A DNA stretch of 64,000 bases from Acidovorax sp. FJL06 (GTDB lineage Bacteria > Pseudomonadota > Gammaproteobacteria > Burkholderiales > Burkholderiaceae_C), in contig NZ_QAJR01000003.1 of assembly GCF_003852545.1 (NCBI RefSeq), forward strand, positions 227,308 to 291,307. The letters are read 5' to 3'. Under the pieces are notes generated by a model that saw only the letters and a list, made by a program, of their open reading frames with translations, searched no databases and was not told where the DNA came from. Of this stretch, positions 22,967 through 31,972 are shown in pieces. Numbering within the stretch: the stretch's first letter is position 1; each line of letters begins with the position of its first letter. The position numbers and the translations under genes were made by a program.

Positions 22967-23671
22967 TCATTTTTCTTCTGAGATTTTCACGCGCTTGGGT
23001 CGCCCTGCCTGCCCCTGCACCACCCGGCGTGGCGTCTGCTTTTGCAAACCTTCGATGAATTCGGCGTCGCCCAGCGCCCATCCACTCAGGGCCGAAGCCG
23101 TGAGCGCCGTCTGCTCCAGCGACCCGATTCCGGCCTGCACCAGCGCCGCATAGGCCGCCTCGCGCGCAAAAGGCGTGTTGCCCAGCGCCCAGTACAGGGC
23201 ATGGGGCGTGAGCAGGCGATCATTGCGCACACCCCTCCAGTGGGCATGGCTGGACCAGGGATAGTCCGCCGCATTCGCCACCAGCCCTGCCCTGACCGGG
23301 TTGAGGTCCAGGTACACCATGCAGGGCAGCAGATACCGCTCCGCTTGCAGCACGGTGGACCGGTAGCGCCCCTCCCACAAGGTGCCGGTGCGCACATGGC
23401 GGCGGTTGAAATACTGCACATAGCGCCGCCCCACGGCCTGCATCATCTGGGGCAGCGCATCAGCGGACGAGGGGGTGACCAGCAGATGGAAGTGGTTGTC
23501 CATGAGCACATAGGCATGGACAGCCACCCCGTGTTGGAGCGCGTTGTCCGCCAGCAGGCCGAGCATGGTGTCGAAGTCCTCGCCATCCTGAAAAATGGGC
23601 TGGCGGTTGTTGCCACGCTGGATCACGTGGTGCAGGTGGCCTGACAGGGTCAGGCGCGGAAGGCGGGCCAT
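22967..23671 (-). CDS. REP-associated tyrosine transposase (Y1/HUH family)
   Basis: A 234-residue single-copy HUH endonuclease of the TnpA-REP/Y1 type. It starts MARLPRLTLSGHLHHVIQRG, has the metal-binding HxH in MDNHFHLLVTPSS, and the likely catalytic Tyr in GRRYVQYFNRRH. GTLWEGRYRSTVLQ and YLDLNPVRAGLV are also family typical. These enzymes act on REP hairpins and are usually domesticated. It sits between gltB and a methyltransferase gene on the same strand. No target-site duplication or insertion-sequence ends were found. Confidence 0.93.
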   Translation of the reverse strand: MARLPRLTLSGHLHHVIQRGNNRQPIFQDGEDFDTMLGLLADNALQHGVAVHAYVLMDNHFHLLVTPSSADALPQMMQAVGRRYVQYFNRRHVRTGTLWEGRYRSTVLQAERYLLPCMVYLDLNPVRAGLVANAADYPWSSHAHWRGVRNDRLLTPHALYWALGNTPFAREAAYAALVQAGIGSLEQTALTASALSGWALGDAEFIEGLQKQTPRRVVQGQAGRPKRVKISEEK

Positions 23672-23702
23672 GGGCGGTGGTCAATGAAGGCGATGCGCAC
23701 CA

Positions 23703-23727
23703 TCATAGACCCGTCCCCAATTTTAAA
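23703..23727. repeat. Right flanking motif of the REP-type transposase
   Basis: ATAGACCCGTCCCCAATTTT is located about 32 bp upstream of the transposase start. Its reverse complement (AAAATTGGGGACGGGTC) resembles motifs seen near other genes of this family as I recall them; the function is not shown. Confidence 0.4.
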
Positions 23728-23772
23728 AGTCAGCCTGGCAAGTCGCCGCGCTGCGGAAGCACGGACGCCCCC

Positions 23773-24708
23773 TCAGCCCGCAGCGCCCTCGGCCACATCG
23801 GCAGTGGCCAACCCAAAACGGGGCCCCAAGGCGCTCTCCAGCCCGAACTCGACCAGGATGGCGCGCAGGCGCTCGGCCGCACTGCGTTTTTTTTGCCCGG
23901 TGTAACGGGCGATGATGAGTTCGTTCTTCATGCTGTGCTCCCACCCGACCAGTTCGGTCACCGTCACCTGGTAGCCGCTGGCCTCCAGGTACAGGCAGCG
24001 CAGCACATTGGTCACCTGACTACCCAGCTCCCGGGTGTGCAACGGATGCCGCCACAGCTCTGCCAGCGGTGTGCGGGCCAACTGCAAGGCCTTGCCCTGG
24101 CGCAGGCAGGCCGCCATCTCAGCCTGGCAACAAGGCACCAGCACCATGGCGCGGGCCTTCTTTTGCAGGCCAAAGGCGATGGCATCGTCCGTGGCCGTGT
24201 CGCAGGCATGCAAGGCCGTGACCACATCGATCTGCGCCGGCAACTCATCGGCTTCTGACGATTCGGCCACCGACAGGTTGAGGAAGGACATGCGGCCAAA
24301 ACCCAGCCGCTGTGCGAGCAGGCGGGATTTTTCGACCAACTCGGCCCGGGTCTCGACGCCATAGATATGGCCCTGCCCCAGGGCCTTGAAGTAGAGGTCG
24401 TACAGGATGAACCCGAGGTAGGACTTGCCTGCACCGTGGTCGGCCAGGGTCGGCCCGCCGTCCGCCGACAGCTCGGCCAGCAGCGGCTCGATGAAATTGA
24501 ACAGGTGGTACACCTGCTTGAGCTTGCGGCGCGAATCCTGGTTCAGCCGCCCTTCGCGCGTGAGGATGTGCAGCTCCTTGAGCAGCTCAATCGATTGCCC
24601 TGGCCGCAGCTCGGACAGCTCTGCAGCCTGGGCATTGGCCTGGGACTCCTTCTTGCGGGCGGCCCCGCCGGGTCCGTGCGGCGCGGGGGATGGTTTCTTC
24701 TGCGTCAT
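23773..24708 (-). CDS. Class I SAM-dependent methyltransferase (Methyltransf_32-like)
   Basis: A 311-residue protein. A charged N-terminus (1-35) precedes a helical segment LKQVYHLFNFIEPLLAEL and a Rossmann methyltransferase domain: motif I is LADHGAGKSYLGFILYDL and motif II IYGVETRAEL. DVVTALHACDTATDDAIAFG and VLVPCCQAEM are hallmarks of the METTL25-like Methyltransf_32 family, often suspected to act on RNA or protein. The true substrate is unknown. Its ATG overlaps the DUF1415 gene stop by 4 bp. Confidence 0.85.
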   Translation of the reverse strand: MTQKKPSPAPHGPGGAARKKESQANAQAAELSELRPGQSIELLKELHILTREGRLNQDSRRKLKQVYHLFNFIEPLLAELSADGGPTLADHGAGKSYLGFILYDLYFKALGQGHIYGVETRAELVEKSRLLAQRLGFGRMSFLNLSVAESSEADELPAQIDVVTALHACDTATDDAIAFGLQKKARAMVLVPCCQAEMAACLRQGKALQLARTPLAELWRHPLHTRELGSQVTNVLRCLYLEASGYQVTVTELVGWEHSMKNELIIARYTGQKKRSAAERLRAILVEFGLESALGPRFGLATADVAEGAAG

Positions 24709-25334
24709 CGCGCACGCCCTCCATCGGCCGGCGCCGTCCCGGGCCTTGGCGCTTGCGGCCCCACGTCCAGCGCCTGCCAGCCCGCCATCCCCAAGCCCTC
24801 CAGCACCTCCATGTTCCGCTCAAAGATGGCCTCCGCCTCAGGGAACACTTCCACGGCCCGGTCGATGCTGTCTTCGCGCAGCAAATGCAGCGTGGGATAG
24901 GGAGCGCGGTTGGTGCAATTGGTCACGTCGTCCACCTCGGTGCCAGCAAACTGGAATTGCGGGTGGAAGCTGGCAATTTGCAAGACGCCATCCAGCGCCA
25001 GGGTGTCCAGCAAATTCTCGGCTTCGCCCAGAAAATCGTTGAAATCCAGGAAGTCCTGCAAGCAATGGGGCACCACCAACAAAGTAGTGTCCCGCACCTC
25101 GGCGGGTGTGCTCTGCAGGGCCAGAAGCTCCTCACGCAACCGTTCCAGCACTGCGGCGGGGTTGTCAGTCAGCGCCACGGCGTAGTGGACCTGCCCTTTC
25201 ACATGCACGCCCTTGGCGAATGGACACAGATTCAGCCCGATCACGGCCTTTTCCAGCCAGCGCACGGTGTCGTGAATGAACGGGGCTGCGGGATCAAGCG
25301 CGCCCATCGGAGTGATGGAAGGATTGGAAGTCAT
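24705..25334 (-). CDS. DUF1415 family protein
   Basis: A 209-residue protein of DUF1415. Family motifs are WLEKAVIGLNLCPFAKGVH near residue 30, VVPHCLQDFLDFNDFL, QIASFHPQFQFAGTEVDD and TNRAPYPTLHLLREDSID. The function is not known; the conserved Cys and His suggest a metal- or cofactor-binding enzyme. The start MTSNPSITPMGALD was preferred over upstream in-frame codons that run into a MITE-like repeat. The last ~20 residues are a low-complexity tail. Confidence 0.88.
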   Translation of the reverse strand: MTSNPSITPMGALDPAAPFIHDTVRWLEKAVIGLNLCPFAKGVHVKGQVHYAVALTDNPAAVLERLREELLALQSTPAEVRDTTLLVVPHCLQDFLDFNDFLGEAENLLDTLALDGVLQIASFHPQFQFAGTEVDDVTNCTNRAPYPTLHLLREDSIDRAVEVFPEAEAIFERNMEVLEGLGMAGWQALDVGPQAPRPGTAPADGGRAR

Positions 25335-25699
25335 AGGCGCGCTCAGAGGCTGTTTGAAAAGTCGGGACGAGGCGAACCATGGCCGAATGAGCGGAGAGGC
25401 AAGGAACAAACCGCAGCCGGGTTAGTGGCCCGGCGAGGATTTGCAACGCCGCAAAGCCGTATACCAGGCGGGACCACGCCCGCCCGGACTTTTCAAACAG
25501 CCCCTTACAGACACAGTAAAGGGGGCCCGATTTTACCGGGGGCCTGACCGCAGCCGGTGCAGCATTACGGGCATTCACCCCATGAAGACCGACAGGTGCG
25601 CGGCAGGAAACGCGCAGCATGCTGCCGATAGCATCGACTACGCCTATTGCACGAGTCAGTGCGTAATTGGGATGGGACGCCCTCTTTGCCCAGCAGTCC
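25335..25699. other. Intergenic region between dgt-like gene and DUF1415 gene
   Basis: No gene is supported. The first half is a repeat element with 16-bp inverted ends (25348-25502, listed separately). The second half (25503-25699) shows no convincing terminator or ORF with recognisable homology. Confidence 0.6.
25348..25502. repeat. MITE-like element with 16-bp terminal inverted repeats
   Basis: GGCTGTTTGAAAAGTC (25348-25363) is repeated exactly inverted as GACTTTTCAAACAGCC (25487-25502). The inner flanks GGGACGAGGCG and CGCCCGCCCG extend the pairing imperfectly. The 155-bp size without a coding frame suggests a non-autonomous element or a large hairpin RNA. No flanking duplication is evident. 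It ends 14 bp from the DUF1415 start codon. Confidence 0.7.
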
Positions 25700-26908
25700 T
25701 CACCCACCCAGCAGGCGGCGCCCCGTCAACCGCTCATGCTCGCGCGCGGCAAAGCGGTCCGTCATCCCGGCAATGAAATCGGCCACCGCCCGCGCCCGCA
25801 CCGAGGCATCCCCTGCCAACGCCTGCTGTGCAAATGCCGCTTTCATCTCTTGCGGCGCGGCCATATAGGCGGCAAACAGGTCCCGCACGATGTGCTGGGC
25901 CAGCCCGGTGGTCTCCATCACCTGGGGATGCCGGTACAGGTGCCGGAACAGGAACTGCTTGAGCACTTTGGAGCGCTGGCGCATGCCGTCGCTGAACAGG
26001 ACCAGCGGAGGGCACTGGCGAACATCGCTGGCGCTGGTTGGCGCATGCTCGCGCAAAGCCAGCCGGGTGGCATCAATCACGTCATACACCTGCGCACTCA
26101 GCATGCGCCGGATCGCCTCGAACAACAGGCGCCTTTGTAGGGATGGCTGCGCAAGATCCGGGTGCTCAGCCTGCGCTGCAGCCCGGTACTGGTCGAACAG
26201 GGGAACATCGCGCAATTGCGCCAAGGTGATCAAGCCAGACCGCACACCATCGTCAACATCGTGCGCGTTGTAGGCAATCTCGTCGGCCAGGTTGCACAAC
26301 TGCGCCTCCAGCCCCGGCTGCTCCCGGCGCAAGAATCGCCCACCCACGCCGCCCGGCTCGGCCGCCTCCAGCTGCTCGGCATGCTGGCGCGAACAATGCT
26401 TGAGGATGCCCTCCCGCGTCTCAAAAGTGAGGTTGAGGCCGTCGTACTGGGGATACCGCTCTTCCAACTGGTCCACCACTCGCAGGCTTTGCAGGTTGTG
26501 CTCAAAGCCTCCAAACCCGGCCATGCAGCCATGCAGTGCGTCCTGCCCCGCGTGCCCGAACGGCGTGTGGCCCAGGTCGTGGGCCAGCGAAATCGCCTCG
26601 ACCAGATCCTCGTTGATCTGCAAAGACCGCGCGATGGACCGCCCCAACTGTGCCACTTCCAGCGAGTGGGTCAGCCGGGTGCGGAACAAATCCCCCTCGT
26701 GGTTGAGGAACACCTGCGTCTTGTAAACCAGGCGGCGAAACGCGGTGGAATGGACAATCCGATCACGGTCCCGCTGGTACTCGGTGCGCGTCGGCGCAGG
26801 GGCCTCCGGATAACGCCGCCCTCGCGTGCGGGCCGGATCCGAAGCACAGGGCAGCAAGTCAGCGCTTTGAGTCAAGGCAGCCGTCCGTGCCAGTGCAGTG
26901 GACACCAC
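25700..26908 (-). CDS. dgt: Deoxyguanosinetriphosphate triphosphohydrolase-like protein
   Basis: A 402-residue HD-domain dNTP triphosphohydrolase (type 2 dGTPase-like). Signatures are EYQRDRDRIVHSTAFRRLVYKTQVF, whose first part is the usual N-terminal motif, then TRLTHSLEVAQLGRSIA and the HD pair in ISLAHDLGHTPFGHAG. LCNLADEIAYNAHDVDDGVRSG supplies the last metal ligand. It hydrolyses dNTPs to nucleosides and triphosphate in related proteins. It follows aroB by 30 bp on the same strand, a common order (aroB-dgt) in betaproteobacteria. Confidence 0.93.
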   Translation of the reverse strand: MVSTALARTAALTQSADLLPCASDPARTRGRRYPEAPAPTRTEYQRDRDRIVHSTAFRRLVYKTQVFLNHEGDLFRTRLTHSLEVAQLGRSIARSLQINEDLVEAISLAHDLGHTPFGHAGQDALHGCMAGFGGFEHNLQSLRVVDQLEERYPQYDGLNLTFETREGILKHCSRQHAEQLEAAEPGGVGGRFLRREQPGLEAQLCNLADEIAYNAHDVDDGVRSGLITLAQLRDVPLFDQYRAAAQAEHPDLAQPSLQRRLLFEAIRRMLSAQVYDVIDATRLALREHAPTSASDVRQCPPLVLFSDGMRQRSKVLKQFLFRHLYRHPQVMETTGLAQHIVRDLFAAYMAAPQEMKAAFAQQALAGDASVRARAVADFIAGMTDRFAAREHERLTGRRLLGG

Positions 26909-26938
26909 TAGCTATCATTTCGATAACAAACAGTCGCC

Positions 26939-28033
26939 TCACTCGCAGCATGCGTCGATGACTTCGCGAACCAACGCATCCGGCGCCCCGCGCACCACCG
27001 CCTTGCCTGGCCCATCAATCAGTACAAAGCGGATCTCCCCCGCCTCGGACTTCTTGTCGATGCGCATCAACTCCAGGTAGCGACCGGCGTTGTCCTGCGT
27101 ATCCAGAATGGGGCCCTTGGTAGGAAGACCCGCCCGCCGAATCAGCGTGGTGAGCCGCTGAACAAAGGCTTCGTCCACCATCCCCAAGCGCCGCGACAAC
27201 TCCGCCGCCATCACCATGCCTGCGGCGACCCCCTCGCCATGCAGCCAGACCCCATAACCCATGCCCGCCTCGATGGCATGGCCAAAGGTATGGCCGAAAT
27301 TGAGGATGGCACGCAGGCCTGATTCTTTCTCATCTTGCCCGACGACAGCGGCCTTGATCTCACAACTGCTGCGAACCGCGTGGGCCAAGGCAGTGCCGTC
27401 GTGGGCCATAAGGTCACCAACATGGCGCTCCAGCCAATCAAGGAAATCCATATCAGCAATCGGACCGTACTTGATGACTTCTGCCAATCCAGCGCTGAAC
27501 TCACGCGCTGGTAGCGTGCTCAGCACATCCAGATCGCACACAACCCGCTGGGGCTGATAAAAGGCGCCAACCATGTTCTTGCCCAAGGGATGATTGATCC
27601 CGGTCTTTCCTCCCACGGAAGAATCGACTTGGGCGAGCAGCGTAGTGGGCACCTGCACAAAGGGAATACCGCGCATGTAACTGGCCGCAGCGAAGCCCGT
27701 CATGTCACCCACCACACCGCCACCCAATGCGAACAAAACCGTTTTTCGATCACACCCCTGCTCGAGCAGAACATCAAAAATCAATTGAAGAGTCTGCCAG
27801 TTTTTATGCTCCTCGCCATCCGGCAGGCGCACTTCGTGAATTTGCGCATACCGTCCCGCCAGTGCCGCCCGCAGAGAAGCTGCATAGAGGGGGGCGACCG
27901 TGGTGTTGCTCACAATCAGCGCAGCGCTACCGGGGGGCAAACCATCGTAGGTGGAGGCGTTGGCCAGCAGGCCTCCGCCAATGGCGATGCGATAGCTACG
28001 CTCGCCCAGATCAAGGGAAACTTCTTGGGCCAT
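26939..28033 (-). CDS. aroB: AroB, 3-dehydroquinate synthase
   Basis: A 364-residue NAD- and zinc-dependent enzyme of the second shikimate-pathway step. It shows [55 protein letters not shown], and the zinc-ligand regions [14 protein letters not shown] and [14 protein letters not shown]. The length is usual. No clear Shine-Dalgarno precedes the ATG. The adjacent aroK (shikimate kinase), usually just upstream in this lineage, is absent. Confidence 0.97.
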   Translation of the reverse strand: MAQEVSLDLGERSYRIAIGGGLLANASTYDGLPPGSAALIVSNTTVAPLYAASLRAALAGRYAQIHEVRLPDGEEHKNWQTLQLIFDVLLEQGCDRKTVLFALGGGVVGDMTGFAAASYMRGIPFVQVPTTLLAQVDSSVGGKTGINHPLGKNMVGAFYQPQRVVCDLDVLSTLPAREFSAGLAEVIKYGPIADMDFLDWLERHVGDLMAHDGTALAHAVRSSCEIKAAVVGQDEKESGLRAILNFGHTFGHAIEAGMGYGVWLHGEGVAAGMVMAAELSRRLGMVDEAFVQRLTTLIRRAGLPTKGPILDTQDNAGRYLELMRIDKKSEAGEIRFVLIDGPGKAVVRGAPDALVREVIDACCE

Positions 28034-28192
28034 CGGGGATTTGAATGTTCTAAGTACCGGTAAGTGGCTGATGCACGACTCGGGGGCATTTTGCCCGTTT
28101 TATCAAACGTGCCCACATCGTGAACAAGACAGCAGAAGCTCGATACCTACCCAAGGGATCTCCAATCACCGTCCACATCATGCCCCACAGCC

Positions 28193-28219
28193 AAAAAAAT
28201 CCCCGGACAAGCCGGGGAT
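28193..28219 (-). terminator. Terminator of the pil operon
   Basis: ATCCCCGG (28199-28206) pairs with CCGGGGAT (28212-28219) around loop ACAAG. On the minus strand the hairpin is followed by seven Ts. It lies 75 bp past the lipoprotein stop and separates the pil operon from aroB. Confidence 0.88.
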
Positions 28220-28294
28220 GAGGTCAAAAAATCCAACTAAACGGTATCACTGTGCACGTACTCCTTGGACTGCGTGAACAGCGATCCCATCCCA

Positions 28295-29803
28295 TCAAGG
28301 GCATGCGAGCGCTGGAGTACTGCCACTCACAACAGTGATGCTCAACGTGCGAGTTACCGACGCCGCACCCTTCGTCGCAGTCACCAAGAACTTTCGAGAT
28401 CCGCAGTCCGCCACCGCTGGCTTACCGTTGAGAACGCCTGCCGAGTCTGTCGTGCCGCTCGCCAGCCATGCAGGCAAGCTGGCAAAACTCCAGGTCACGC
28501 CACTTACGGAGGAGACAAAGGAGTAAGTAAAGTTAGCGCCAGCAGGGGCAGAGCCAATCGAGCACACGGCATTTGAATTGCAATCGCCAATGGCAAAGTC
28601 TTCTGGCAAACCTCCCACAAGCTTGAACTTGACAGCACCTGTTGCGGAGACCTTGTTTTTGTCCGTCGCCGTCACGGTCGCCACGTAATCACGCTCTTGC
28701 GCATCCTTACTGGCCTTGCCACTAAGCACGCCCGTGCTGGCATCCACCGCCAGCCCCGCAGGCAATCCACTGGCAGACCACGTAAAGGGAGGCAATCCAC
28801 CCTTCGCTGTCAACAGTGCAGTGAAAGGAACCTCTTTGGTCACAGTGCCCAAGTCCACGTCGGTGAACGTAGGAAGTACCGTGACCGCTTCAAGCACAGA
28901 GATGGGAACAATAGCGGTAATCGGATCTGTAATCCCATTGCTCACGTTGTTGTCAAAACGGTCCGTTGCCAGCTCCAGAAAAATCGATCCCGTTTCGGTA
29001 CCGCTGAGCAAAGAAAACGTTGCAACCCCGCCAACAGAAGGTAACTGCAGCACACTGCCACTCTGGGCACCTGCCACCAAACGGGCACCTTGGGCTGCGT
29101 CCGTGCCCGAAAGAATGCGAACTTGCACATTGGCCCCCGACGCACTGGTCGTAGGCTGGTTTGTGTCATCCATCACAAACGCCTGGATTGCCATCTGAGT
29201 CAGGAGCTGGTTGGTATTATTCTTGGTCCCCAGATATCCCGGTGTCTGCGCCTCTAAACGGACACTGGCCGGCTTACCGGTAACGCCACCGACTGAAATT
29301 TCCACGCTGGCGGATTTTTGCTGCTTGTCACGAGGATCCGTGACAGAGCAGGTGATACGCGCAGTCCCAGCCTGATTGGCCGAATGGAAATGGAAAGAAT
29401 TTCCACCAGAATTCGAACCCAATGTAATGCTTCGATAGGCATTAGGGACTTTTATCTTCCCTCCTTTCCCATCGTCGACCTCTGTTTCGTGCTCTGCCTT
29501 GCCATCCAGATAGTAAAGCGCGCCAGAATCCAAACCACCGGCAAGATTGCAGCCAAATATGGCATCCCCCCCCGGTATGGGCAGACTGCCTTTGCGAGCG
29601 TCCACATACAAAGTTGTGGTGTAGGGCCGATAAGTTCCCATACCAGGCTGCGAACCCGCAACATTCAAAGGCAACTGGGTTTTTTCCGATCGAAGCGTAA
29701 TGGTGTAAACCTCTTGGGTCTCACCCGCACTACCACCACCGCCGCCACAGGCAGACAATACGCTCAAGAGGGCAAGAGGCAGAAATTTGAATTTTTTTAA
29801 CAT
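28295..29803 (-). CDS. Secreted lipoprotein with Ig-like repeats
   Basis: A 502-residue lipoprotein with signal peptide MLKKFKFLPLALLSVLSAC (lipidated Cys19) followed by GGGGG. The C-terminal half holds at least two cadherin/putative-Ig type repeats: LPPFTWSASGLPAGLAVDAS with TGVLSGKA, and SGVTWSFASLPAWLASGTTD with SAGVLNGKP. Paired cysteines (C-NSNAVC, DCGSRKF...ALACP) could form disulfides. No enzymatic motif is visible. It starts 24 bp after pilQ and is probably part of the operon, so a role at the pilus or cell surface is plausible. Base composition is lower in GC than the flanking genes. Confidence 0.75.
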   Translation of the reverse strand: MLKKFKFLPLALLSVLSACGGGGGSAGETQEVYTITLRSEKTQLPLNVAGSQPGMGTYRPYTTTLYVDARKGSLPIPGGDAIFGCNLAGGLDSGALYYLDGKAEHETEVDDGKGGKIKVPNAYRSITLGSNSGGNSFHFHSANQAGTARITCSVTDPRDKQQKSASVEISVGGVTGKPASVRLEAQTPGYLGTKNNTNQLLTQMAIQAFVMDDTNQPTTSASGANVQVRILSGTDAAQGARLVAGAQSGSVLQLPSVGGVATFSLLSGTETGSIFLELATDRFDNNVSNGITDPITAIVPISVLEAVTVLPTFTDVDLGTVTKEVPFTALLTAKGGLPPFTWSASGLPAGLAVDASTGVLSGKASKDAQERDYVATVTATDKNKVSATGAVKFKLVGGLPEDFAIGDCNSNAVCSIGSAPAGANFTYSFVSSVSGVTWSFASLPAWLASGTTDSAGVLNGKPAVADCGSRKFLVTATKGAASVTRTLSITVVSGSTPALACP

Positions 29804-29827
29804 TAATTATCCTCAGCTAAATTTAAA

Positions 29828-31972
29828 TCACCGCATTGCAGTGCGATCACTAATAATCTTGGGGCTAATAAAAATTAGCATTTCCCGCTTTGTGGACTCT
29901 TTTGTTCGACTTTTGAACAGGTTACCGACCACTGGAACATCTCCAATGAAAGGTATCTTATTTTCTTGATTGGTTTCTTCCATTTCAAAAATCCCACCAA
30001 TCACAACGGTTCCGCCATTTTCAATCAATATTTGTGTTCTGACATGCTTGGTATCAATGGCAACGCCTTGCGTTGTGGTTTCACCTCGACTGTCTTTGTT
30101 GACATCCAAGTCAAGAATAATATTACCCTCTGGTGTAATCTGCGGCGTTACCTCAAGTTTCAAGACCGCCTTCTTGAATGCCAAGCTCGTAGCCCCATTA
30201 GGCGCAGTCACAGCATATGGATACTCTGTACCTTGCTCAATGAGAGCTTTCGTTTGATCAGCCGTAATGATTCTGGGACTGGAAACAATACGCCCTTTCC
30301 CGTCAGCCTCCATCGCTGACAATTCCAACGTCAGAAACCGGTTGGCTGCCGAGTTAAATATCGAAAGCGCAAAACTTCCTACAGAACTAACACTGGACAC
30401 GCTGGCAGGAAGGTTGACAAAATTACCACTGGTGCTCGTAGTTCCACCGGCACCACTGGAAGCCACCGCATTGGCGTAAGAGGTGCCAAATGCAACACGA
30501 TTACTGCCACCGATGCCGTAACCACCATCCCCCCCCCGATTCGCACGCAAATCAGTCCCCCCCAATCGGACCCCGAGCGAGCGACCAAAAGAATCTCGAG
30601 CCTCCACAATCCGGGCTTCAATCAACACCTGCCGCACTGCCACATCCAGACTCGCCAACAACAACCGCACCTCCTCAAGCTTACTAGGGGTATCTGTTAC
30701 GAAAAGCTGATTGGTACGTGGCTCAGAAATGGCACTCCCACGCTCAGAGAGAAAACGTATTGTTGCACTTGATCCGCCCCCCCCTGAACCAGAAGTCAGC
30801 TGCGTAACAATATCTGCGGCTTTGGCATAGTTGAGCTGAAAAGCCTGTGTTTTAAGCGGCTCTAGCTTCTGGATCGCCTGCGCCGCTTCAAAATCTTTCT
30901 TGGTTCGCGCATCTATTTCATCCTTGGGCGCAATCCATAACACCGAGCCCGTCTTGCGCATGCCGAGACCCTTGGCATCCATAATTATCTGAAGCGCTTG
31001 GTCCCAAGGTACATCCTTGAGACGCAATGTCAAAGCACCAGTCACAGTATCAGACGTCACAATATTGAAGTTTGTGAAGTCAGCGATCACCTGCAAAAGC
31101 GATCTCACCTCAATATTTTGGAAATTCAGTGAAAGCTTTTCTCCAGAATATCCAGGTCCCTGCGTCAGTTTGCTCAAATCCACTTTCTTTTGGCGGACCT
31201 CAACAACAAATTGGCTATCACTTTGGTAGGCACTGTGCTCCCACTCACCCGCAGACTCAATGAGCATGCGAACACGCTCACCCGTCTGCGTGGTGGTAAC
31301 CGTTTGCACCGGCGTTCCAAAATCCGTCACATCCAGGCGACGACGCAAGCCCTCAGGCAGAGACGAGCGCATGAACTCCACCACAATCCCTTTGGGTTGT
31401 TGCTGAAGGTCCACCCCGACCTGGTTATTGGCCAAATTGACAACAATTCGCCCCGACCCATCGGCCCCACGGCGAAAGTCGACATCCTTCAAAGGCAGCG
31501 TTTCACTGTTATTGCCATCAGAGAAGCTAACAACGGAAGAGCTACCCGAAGGAGGCGCAGACAACCCCGCCACCGGATCCAACGACAAGACCAATGTCTT
31601 CCCTTGAATATCCGTACGATAGGACGTTGCCGACTTCAAATTCAGCACGACACGTGATCGCTCTCCCGCCTGAACAATGTTAACGGATTTCAAATTTCCA
31701 AGATTGACCTCATACGCCGATTTACCCGTAGAGTTAGCAACCCCTTGAAAATCCAGAGCAATTCGCGCGGGCGACTGCGTCGAGAACCCAGTGGGAGTAT
31801 TGGTTAAGGGATCCGTGAAATCAATTCTTACAATCTCGATCCCACCCTGCATGCTGGCCGCAACCGAATTGATCCCCCCCTGCGCCGCTGCGCCCAAAGA
31901 GAGGAGTGCAATAGAAACGCCAACAACGGCACTACGGCAGCAATTTACAAACAAGCCACTATTATGTTTCAT
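29828..31972 (-). CDS. pilQ: PilQ, type IV pilus secretin
   Basis: A 714-residue outer-membrane secretin through which the pilus passes. A signal peptide ends near LLSLGAAAQG. Two AMIN domains follow (about 40-260), then an STN domain (LSLNFQNIEVRSLLQVIADF, ALTLRLKDVPWDQALQIIMD) and N1 and secretin domains ending with VRTQILIENGGTVVIGGIFE and NKIPFIGDVPVVGNLF. The Gly-rich segments are encoded by runs of C: nine at 30529-30537, seven at 30557-30563 and eight at 30777-30784. The ATG overlaps the pilP stop by 4 bp. Confidence 0.96.
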   Translation of the reverse strand: MKHNSGLFVNCCRSAVVGVSIALLSLGAAAQGGINSVAASMQGGIEIVRIDFTDPLTNTPTGFSTQSPARIALDFQGVANSTGKSAYEVNLGNLKSVNIVQAGERSRVVLNLKSATSYRTDIQGKTLVLSLDPVAGLSAPPSGSSSVVSFSDGNNSETLPLKDVDFRRGADGSGRIVVNLANNQVGVDLQQQPKGIVVEFMRSSLPEGLRRRLDVTDFGTPVQTVTTTQTGERVRMLIESAGEWEHSAYQSDSQFVVEVRQKKVDLSKLTQGPGYSGEKLSLNFQNIEVRSLLQVIADFTNFNIVTSDTVTGALTLRLKDVPWDQALQIIMDAKGLGMRKTGSVLWIAPKDEIDARTKKDFEAAQAIQKLEPLKTQAFQLNYAKAADIVTQLTSGSGGGGSSATIRFLSERGSAISEPRTNQLFVTDTPSKLEEVRLLLASLDVAVRQVLIEARIVEARDSFGRSLGVRLGGTDLRANRGGDGGYGIGGSNRVAFGTSYANAVASSGAGGTTSTSGNFVNLPASVSSVSSVGSFALSIFNSAANRFLTLELSAMEADGKGRIVSSPRIITADQTKALIEQGTEYPYAVTAPNGATSLAFKKAVLKLEVTPQITPEGNIILDLDVNKDSRGETTTQGVAIDTKHVRTQILIENGGTVVIGGIFEMEETNQENKIPFIGDVPVVGNLFKSRTKESTKREMLIFISPKIISDRTAMR

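Noticed and set aside
24367-24900. Plus-strand frame opposite the methyltransferase and DUF1415 genes
   Set aside because: It is antisense to two well-supported genes that overlap by 4 bp, and shows no family features.
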